64,000 nt of DNA from Kappaphycus alvarezii (lineage: Eukaryota; Rhodophyta; Florideophyceae; Gigartinales; Solieriaceae): NCBI GenBank assembly GCA_002205965.3, contig NADL03000594.1:1612001-1676000 (forward strand). The letters are read 5' to 3'. Under the pieces are notes generated by a model. It had not been told where the DNA came from and searched no databases. It saw only the letters and a program-made list of their open reading frames with translations. The position numbers and the translations under genes are program-made. Every line of letters starts with the position of its first letter. Position 1 is the stretch's first letter. Of the stretch, positions 58,100 to 64,000 are shown in pieces.

Positions 58100-58438
58100 T
58101 TAGTATTTCCTCCTGATACGGTCTAATGGGATTTTGTCAATGGTGTCCATGTATTCCTTCATCGATACAGTGATTTTGAGATCAGTCTCCTGAATGATAT
58201 GGAGTCTATTGAAGACCAGGCTCGATTGAGAAACGAATCTGCCGACTTTGAATCGGTTAGAAGTCGAGTCATGGAAATATTGGATCTGTTGAGCGTGGCC
58301 GGCAAGTAGGAAATCGTCCACAACTTTGGCGACAATGAGAAGCAAATTTCCAGATGGATCCCGTTTCAAAAATAGTTGCGACATTCCAGGAACGCATTCA
58401 AGCCCACCGCTGAACATCCATTCTTCAACGGCGAGTCG
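58100..58438 (-). pseudogene. copia reverse transcriptase, palm part with VVDD
   Basis: The frame WRLAVEEWMFSGGLECVPGMSQLFLKRD continues to LLIVAKVVDDFLLAGH, carrying the xVDD catalytic aspartates, then QIQYFHDSTSNRFKVG and the connection region. It resumes the RT frame directly after the 801-base insertion. It ends at a stop near 58100. Confidence 0.78.
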
Positions 58439-58443
58439 CCACA

Positions 58444-59244
58444 GCTGTAGTGCCCCGCCCGACGGGGCTTTTTGACCCTTTATTTTTGGGTTATTTTGGG
58501 ACATGTTCCCACGGGCGCAAAGTCGCCAAACGGTACATTTGGAAATCGTATTTTTTTGGTAATTTTTTACCACTCATGTTTATTTTGGTTCTACAGTAAC
58601 CACCTACGCACACAACGCATCGCACTCGCGACCCGAGTGTACAGTGTACACTTGCACTGTAAGAGTGTACGGGACTGTAATGCTGTATACTACAGTAAGG
58701 GGACAACTGTCCCGGCAATTTTGGCAATTTAAGCCACGCGCGTGCACTGTATGCGAGATCACACACGCGACTTTTGAGCTCACGGCTCACCCCCCCGGCT
58801 CGGGACTGTACAGCCACTAATTAGCTAATAGCTTTAGTTTTATTTGTATTTCTATCTTAACCGTTAACTTTACAGTAGCTACTCTAACTGCTAACTTAGT
58901 ATTTAGCGCTTGGCAACTTGCCACTACTGAGTAAACGGGCAACCAACCCCTTAGCGCTTGGGAATCCCCCATCCTTGGAACCATTGGGCACTGCCACACT
59001 TTTCCAACCTGGGCATACGAGCCCGCGCTTCGCTAACGTTTATTGTGACACCTTTTTGTCAGTTGGCCGTGGTCGTGGTTGGTCGACCTAGCGCCCCCCC
59101 TTTGTCTTTTGGTTTACTAACCACTCGCGCCCTAGCTCTCTGGGTATTTCACACCCTTCCTGGTATTCATACCAACGTTCTACCGCCTACCCAGAAAGCG
59201 GCCTGAACACCCGGTGGCTTTGTCCCCATATTGGTGACATTGCA
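58444..59244. mobile_element. 801-bp insertion within the copia RT, 5-bp target duplication
   Basis: RT sequence breaks after VESGRLLW (59250 side) and resumes with LWRLAVEEW (58440 side). The 801 bases between are flanked by CCACA at 58439-58443 and 59245-59249. The insert has no coding frame, carries TGTAC-type palindromes (58640-58700) and starts near a GCCCCGCCCGACGGGGC palindrome (58451-58467). Its terminal inverted repeats are weak at best. It could be a solo LTR or a non-autonomous DNA element; the class is not settled. Confidence 0.6.
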
Positions 59245-59920
59245 CCACAACAGCCGGCCTGATTCCACAAGACGGTAGGCGGGGACGAGCAACTTCCACA
59301 CGAAGAAGCTGTTCTTGTCCATCCTTTCGGCAAGCGGCCATATACGTTTTGATTCAACGGTCCGGATTGGAGGAAAGCGCCAGAAATGTCTATCGTCGCC
59401 AAAAAAACCGAAGTATCTCTGCAGCAGAAAGAAGGGCCCGTATTACAGGAAAATAAGCCGTTGCTGAGTCCTTACGGATGAAGTTCTTCTCCTTATCCCT
59501 GTTACCATGCGGAATCAACATGCACTTCAATTTGAATTTGTCTGATTCTCCATCAATTTTGACTTGGAAGAAACAATGCGAAGGTATGAGATTTGCATCT
59601 CTTGGTAGGCTTCTAATATTGCCTTCCTCGTAGGAATTTTTATCCTGGTAATTAGACTTTTCCTTCTGGATAGATTCGTCAATAAGCCACCTTGGCGCCA
59701 TTGAAACGATCTTACTTTCCGTCACAAGCTCATAACCAATTGAATTTCGAATTTGCCGAAATATGGTTTGCTTCTGTGATTTCAACTCTTGCGGGAACTT
59801 CGTACTATCCGCGAGAGGGCTAGTTCCAACATCTTTGTCCGGTCGACTGGTTGGAGTATTCTGAGTTATGTCAAATTCTACATCCTTGAACTTAGCCTGA
59901 TTGGCATTATTCTTAGTCAC
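59187..59920 (-). pseudogene. copia reverse transcriptase, N-terminal part
   Basis: From 59920: a Ser/Lys-rich linker, then PSHCFFQVKIDGESDKFKLKCMLIPHGNRDKEKNFIRKD and SATAYFPVIRALLSAAEILRFF. A frameshift near 59395 leads into ATIDISGAFLQSGPLNQNVYGRLPKGW, the first catalytic Asp block. A second shift then gives FFVWKLLVPAYRLVESGRLLW before the 801-base insertion interrupts it. Motif order is standard for copia RT. Confidence 0.78.
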
Positions 59921-60027
59921 AAGGAACGAAGAAGACTGCAGAACGATATCCGATTTTTCTGAATGTCATTAATACGAATCGAGAACAATGAAGATCGATG
60001 TTTGTCATTGACCGCTTGGCTTCGAGA

Positions 60028-61116
60028 TTATTCAGTCTCTGGTATTGGTCTTGGTGTAGAAGCAGATAGGATAAATGCAGCGGCAACAGATGCACCTTCT
60101 TCATCCAACGGGATCTGATTGCCCTGTCCTTGTTCTGAATCCTCGATACTGTACAAATCTTGCAAAAGGGATGAAGATGAGTATAGCCGTATGTCCTCGT
60201 ATGCGACTTTCAGCCGTTTCCCGGTTCCGTATTTGCTCCTTGTGAGCTCTACGAAATGTTCTTTTGCATTTTGGACGTAACCCAAATTCCAAACACCATG
60301 TTTTGTTTGCTTCTCGAAGAAGTACACTGGAGTTACTGTCGTCAAAATAGTTGACGGAACAGTGCTAGGCGATCGAGATTCCAACATCTTTGAGAGCATG
60401 CGGCGCGCAACTTGCTCATAATGTGCCTCAATTATCTCGGAGTCTACTGGCATCTGTGGCAGACCAACGATAGACGGTGTGTATCCTCTTGGAAGTTCAA
60501 AAGCACTGACACGATTATTTCCACGAAGAAGATTCGTTACAATTACGGCTCTTGAGATGATTTCTTGAACCATGAACGAAGCATTACGTGTTTTTCGTTC
60601 GTTCATTGCATCCTTGATAATACGCAGTGACATCGGACGTAATGTGAGGTTTGCACTTTCTACTGAACCGATTTTGCCAGGTCTCCTCGCAGGACAAGGC
60701 TTCTGTTTCATGCCATGTTATTGCAATGTTTTGCAAAAATCATCATTGTCGAATTCCTGATCAAACGATATTGATTCAGGGGCTCCATTCACTGCGATCC
60801 AGTGAGTTTCAAAGATTCCTCCAGCTTCTTCCATATCTCTTGTCGACACAACAGCCGCATTGCAGAGGCGTGAAGCCAGGTCTTTCATATGGAGTATTGG
60901 GTACTTCGTCAATTCAACCACGTACACGAAATCGATTTGCACGTCCTCGTTAAATGTTCGAAGTGGCCTTTTCAAGGATATCTTGCGCACATTGAGCGGA
61001 CGTCCAGTCGTCTTGTAGCTGGAGAACTTTTCCACGACAGCTTCGAGGGCTTGCTCTAAGAGTGGAGAAAGAACTCCGCCCCGTTTGCAGAGATCTTTCA
61101 TGTCCTTTAGAGGCAA
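60028..61116 (-). pseudogene. copia integrase, one in-frame stop
   Basis: One frame spans the integrase core with a single TAA at 60718-60720 (one C-to-T step from Gln). D1 lies in NEDVQIDFVYVVEL, D2 in ESISFDQEFDNDDF and E in GKIGSVESANLTLR. The downstream block IVTNLLRGNNRVSAFELPRGYTPSIVG is the characteristic post-core segment, followed by a basic C-terminal domain. The N-terminal zinc-finger region (above 61116) is shifted and lacks its CxxC pair. Confidence 0.8.
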
Positions 61117-61332
61117 ATGTGAGTACAGGTGAAGTTTTGCAGCGAACTATTTCGCAGATTTTCCCATGAACCGCTCCTTTTGGTAACCTCGTCTGCTGAG
61201 TCTCCATTGGTTCCAAGAAAAGCCCGATGGGTCGCAAAGTAGCTTTGGAACTTGGATATTTGGCTCATAACGACATGAAGATGAGTTCGAGTTTCTCTAC
61301 CTGCAGTAACATAGATCGGAAGCATATTACAC

Positions 61333-61750
61333 CTAGAGGTATAATAAGAACACGAGGTGTATGCGAATTGAGCAATTCGATTTGCTCAATACACAATTTC
61401 CAAGTAGAAGAGGACCATCGCCTTTCGTGATGTAGAACGGAATAACGATTTTATTTCCTTTCAAATCTTCAAGATATAGTCTCCACATGCCGAATGTGAG
61501 CTCTGCATCACTGCAGTTCTCTCCATAACCATGGTAGAATGGCTCACAATCTAAGGACCCCAACTTGAATTCGATGCCCATCGCTAAAGACAGCGCTACT
61601 GCTGACTTAATTCCTCCGAAGGATCCGGGGCAAACCTCGTCCAAAATAGGATTAGGGTCGTTATGCATGGGTACCATATCAGACTTGGTAGGGATTCCGC
61701 TTACCAGGCTCCTTTGCCCTTGGAATGCTTGGAGCCCGGACCAAAATACC
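61333..61750 (-). pseudogene. copia aspartic protease, defective
   Basis: SDMVPMHNDPNPILDEVCPGSFGGIKS places the catalytic Asp in ILDEV, where ILDTG or ILDSG is expected. It continues LSLAMGIEFKLGSLDCEPF, then GNKIVIPFYITKGDGPLLLGNCVLSKS, ending with the LLLG strand of retropepsins. Loss of the Thr/Ser-Gly of the active-site loop would abolish activity. Confidence 0.68.
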
Positions 61751-61791
61751 CATTGAATTTTTCAGAAATTCTGTTTCTTTCGGAATCTTCG

Positions 61792-63000
61792 TTATGGCGA
61801 TCTTTTGCTTCTAGGATCTTCAAAGTGGCATAGCTCAGGACGCTGGAACTTCAAATCACCTCGAGCGTGGTCCTTCCTTCCACAGTCCATGCATGCTTTT
61901 CCGACGAGTTCCGCCACCATTGTTGACTTCTTCCTCTTGCCATCCCGATCGGATTTGTAATTATTGCCGTCGTTGCCGTAAGTCTTTCGCTTCTTTCTGT
62001 TGAAAGAACGATGATTTGACTGGTTTCTGTGCCTTGAATCTCGTTGACCATTCTTTTGACTTCCAAAGAAACTTCTGACTCTATGGTCAACTGCAGACTC
62101 GATTTGAGCATTTGTTACCGAGGCTTCAGTTCTGTTGGTAGGCTGAGCAAGAGAGCAGAGTACATCCACCGCGTTATCCAGACTTAAGGTGCAACGACGA
62201 CCAGAGGAAGCAATGGATTTGGCTATATCTCGAGTACCATTTAGTTTCTTGATATTATCGAAGATCGGCTTGGCATCTCGACACATATCATTGAACCAAC
62301 CCGTCACTTTCCTGATGGAGAGTTTGTCAGGACGACTGGAACTCCCAGAGGCTCTTGCAATCGAAACAGCAAGCTTTCTGGTACCCAAAGATATCTTCTG
62401 TGCATCATCCAACGCCAGTGTGAACTTTTTCTCAGCGCGTAGCGTTCCCTTGCTTCGTTCTTTCGCCATTCCAATAAGTCTGAGCTTGGAGGTGGTAAAG
62501 AAAGCTTCTAAGAGAGAGGGGTTATTGAGCAGGGTTATTGGTAGTACTTCTCCGATTTGAGATTGACTGGTTGAGCCTGCTTTCATTAGGTGCTCGGCGG
62601 CGAGTCCGCGAAACCTATACATATAACGGTTCAAGTCTTCATTGTTCTTGCGCTTGCAAAAAGTCACCTTATTGAAGGAATCAATAAGGTGAGTAACCGC
62701 GGAGATGGGAGGATCTTGGGAAATCAAGTCTACGACCTCTTGTACAGCTTGACTTAGTCTTCCTGCTTGTAATCGATCTTTCCTTGCTCTTGCGCTTCGT
62801 CTACAAGACTCTGCTGAGCTTGGCGAAGACCTCGATCGTAAAGTTGACGTCCAAGTGCGTGGAATACCGTTTTGTAGAATTTTTCTTCTCCCTTCTCAGC
62901 TGCGGTTGCAATTAAGTCAACCCAACTTGCAACTTTCTTTCTCCACGATAGAAGGTCTTGTGCCGGCTCGAATATCGTAGGGTTCATCATGCCAAAACCT
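61792..63000 (-). pseudogene. copia Gag with zinc knuckle, frameshifted
   Basis: The likely start is near 62990 (MMNPTIFEPAQDLLSWRKKVASWVDLI). A one-base shift near 62750 joins KQED to SQAVQEVVDLISQDPP and the frame runs on to 61792. Helical capsid-like sequence (FNKVTFCKRKNNEDLNRYMY, QIGEVLPITLLNNPSLLEAF) leads to a strongly basic region and a knuckle CMDCGRKDH, with the fourth ligand missing. The apparent frame reaches into the LTR at 63077, but that part is probably untranslated. Confidence 0.72.
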
Positions 63001-63029
63001 TTCTCGAAGCCCTTCCCTGGGCCTATAAC

Positions 63030-63407
63030 TGTAGAATGCGCGGTTTCAGCGAGGGGAAGCGAGGAAGGAAGGCACAATGAACGGGTATAAAGGTCCCCCG
63101 GGATGCAGTTGCAGTCCCTTATGTGGTTGTTTAGTAGGAGTCACTAGAACTGTCGATATTTCTCTCTGAATCCCCAAAAACTCTGCCTCTCTCCTCACGC
63201 CCCGATCGGGCAATGAGGGCTTCCTTATATAGCCGTTCGATAGCTATAGAATAGCAGATACATTAGACTATAGCCACTGTACTACCGGGAGCACACTACA
63301 GTAGTACTGCCACTTGGCTGTTTAGGACACAAATCATTGGATCTGCCAAGTCAGATCTGTCGTGGCCTGTCATTGGCCGAGACTGTTCGTACAGTACACA
63401 CTGTACA
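63030..63407 (-). repeat. 5' LTR of the copia element
   Basis: Intact 378-base LTR. On the minus strand it begins TGTACA and ends TTCTACA, with TATATAAGG at about 63220-63228 as a plausible promoter TATA box. It preserves the uninterrupted sequence into which the pogo-type element jumped in the other LTR. Confidence 0.92.
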
Positions 63408-63804
63408 ACAAGTACAGTACAGTACAGTGTGTACAGCATGGTACACGAGTATCAAAGCGCGGAAAGCATCGAGCTGAGCAGAGTACAGTAGTGTACGTAA
63501 TCAAAGTTCACCTTGTGCCTTCATCGTCCGAAGTGACGCGGGCGGGCGGTCTTCACCCGCGTTTTCCGTACTCTGAATTATTTCCTTTTGCAAAACTCAT
63601 CCGTTCCCACAGATCGAAAAGAGCACCTGCCGTGTACCAGGAACATCTTTCCGGTCATCAACCGCTGCGTTTACGCCGAGCAACTCCCTTGACGCGGCGG
63701 CCAAGCTCGGATACCAAACGTACTTCACCCTCTCCCACCCCCCGTTGAGAAGTCAAGTTATCATCGCTGCCCGCTCAGCTCGACGAAATCCCTTCCATTT
63801 TCCC
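63408..63804. other. upstream region of the last gene
   Basis: Begins with a TGTACAGTA cluster (63410-63495) directly beside the LTR end and becomes pyrimidine-rich toward the ATG. A 128-codon plus-strand frame (63362-63748) starts inside the LTR, is Arg/Ser/His-rich and has no family; I do not accept it as a gene. Confidence 0.45.
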
Positions 63805-64000
63805 ATGGCGTTCATTCCCACCCCTTTCCTTTTTCCCCTTCGTTCCGTTCCCCTGAAACGCCCGAGGCGACCCCCAACCATGGAGATCGTTCGCAGACTA
63901 TCTCGCACTCCTACGAGCCCCGACGATGTGCCACAGGCCATTCGCATTGCATTCACTCGCGAGGAAGGCAAAAACGGGGACCTCATGGAAAAAGTGGACC
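63805..64000 (+). CDS. 5' end of an unidentified gene, cut by the window edge
   Basis: Two in-frame ATGs, at 63805 and 63880. The longer form begins with a hydrophobic then Arg/Pro-rich stretch (FIPTPFLFPLRSVPLKRPRR) that could be a targeting peptide. The shorter begins MEIVRRLSRTPTSPDDVPQA and continues open to the window edge. Base composition matches the genes of the island at 5-25 kb. The product is not recognised. Confidence 0.55.
   Translation, partial: MAFIPTPFLFPLRSVPLKRPRRPPTMEIVRRLSRTPTSPDDVPQAIRIAFTREEGKNGDLMEKVD

Larger units (their letters stand above)
53261..63407 (-). mobile_element. Ty1/copia LTR retrotransposon with two nested insertions
   Basis: Two 378-base LTRs (53261-56324 interrupted, and 63030-63407) begin TGTRGAATGC and end TGTACA on the plus strand. 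They enclose, read on the minus strand, gag, protease, integrase, reverse transcriptase, RNase H in that order. Integrase before RT defines Ty1/copia. Without its two insertions the element is about 6.65 kb. By eye the LTRs differ at about 27 of 378 positions (93% identity), so insertion was not recent. All coding parts carry stops or shifts. Flanks GTAAG (left) and ACAAG (right) could be a decayed 5-bp target duplication. A purine-rich tract (GGGGGGTATTT on the minus strand, 56325-56335) abuts the 3' LTR as expected for a polypurine tract. Confidence 0.9.

Noticed and set aside
63362-63748. 128-codon plus-strand ORF beside the last gene
   Set aside because: It starts inside the copia LTR, is Arg/Ser-rich without a family, and overlaps a TGTAC repeat cluster; best read as chance.

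Overview
The window is nuclear DNA from a eukaryote, most likely a red alga of the florideophyte (Chondrus-like) kind. This assignment is inference. It rests on compact, mostly intronless housekeeping genes packed into an island, a plant-type fused dehydroquinate dehydratase/shikimate dehydrogenase, a plant-type N-carbamoylputrescine amidase, and long gene-free tracts filled with decayed transposons.

Layout. 1-3.7 kb: remains of an LTR retrotransposon (primer-binding site, gag with a zinc knuckle) beside an opposite-strand gag-like remnant. 4.9-25.1 kb: the gene island. It holds N-carbamoylputrescine amidase (+, one intron, with a transposase-type zinc ribbon on its C-terminus), a GAS41/Yaf9 YEATS protein (-), a Nup43-like WD40 protein (+, one frameshift), a BPA1-like RRM protein (+), a GT61 glycosyltransferase (-, one frameshift), a DUF726/TMCO4 membrane hydrolase (-), the fused DHQ-SDH (+) and alanyl-tRNA synthetase (+). 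The genes cover polyamine synthesis, chromatin, nuclear pore, RNA or membrane regulation, glycosylation, the shikimate pathway and translation; nothing suggests an operon-like functional group. Several intergenic gaps carry clusters of a palindromic TACTGTACAGTA-type motif.

25-53 kb is mostly AT-rich and gene-poor. It contains a cytosine-rich degenerate repeat, a broken Crypton-like tyrosine recombinase, a GC-rich island with an unidentified open frame, about 11 kb with nothing recognisable, a fossil Ty3/gypsy pol next to a perfect 29-bp hairpin, and a PIF/Harbinger-type element with a Myb/trihelix ORF facing a decayed transposase.

53.3-63.4 kb is one Ty1/copia retrotransposon on the minus strand with two 378-bp LTRs. 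A 2.7-kb pogo/Jerky-type DNA transposon with TIRs and a TA target duplication sits inside its 3' LTR, and an 801-bp insertion sits inside its reverse transcriptase. The window ends in the first codons of another plus-strand gene.

All calls come from reading the sequence by eye. Family names rest on remembered motif patterns, not on database searches.
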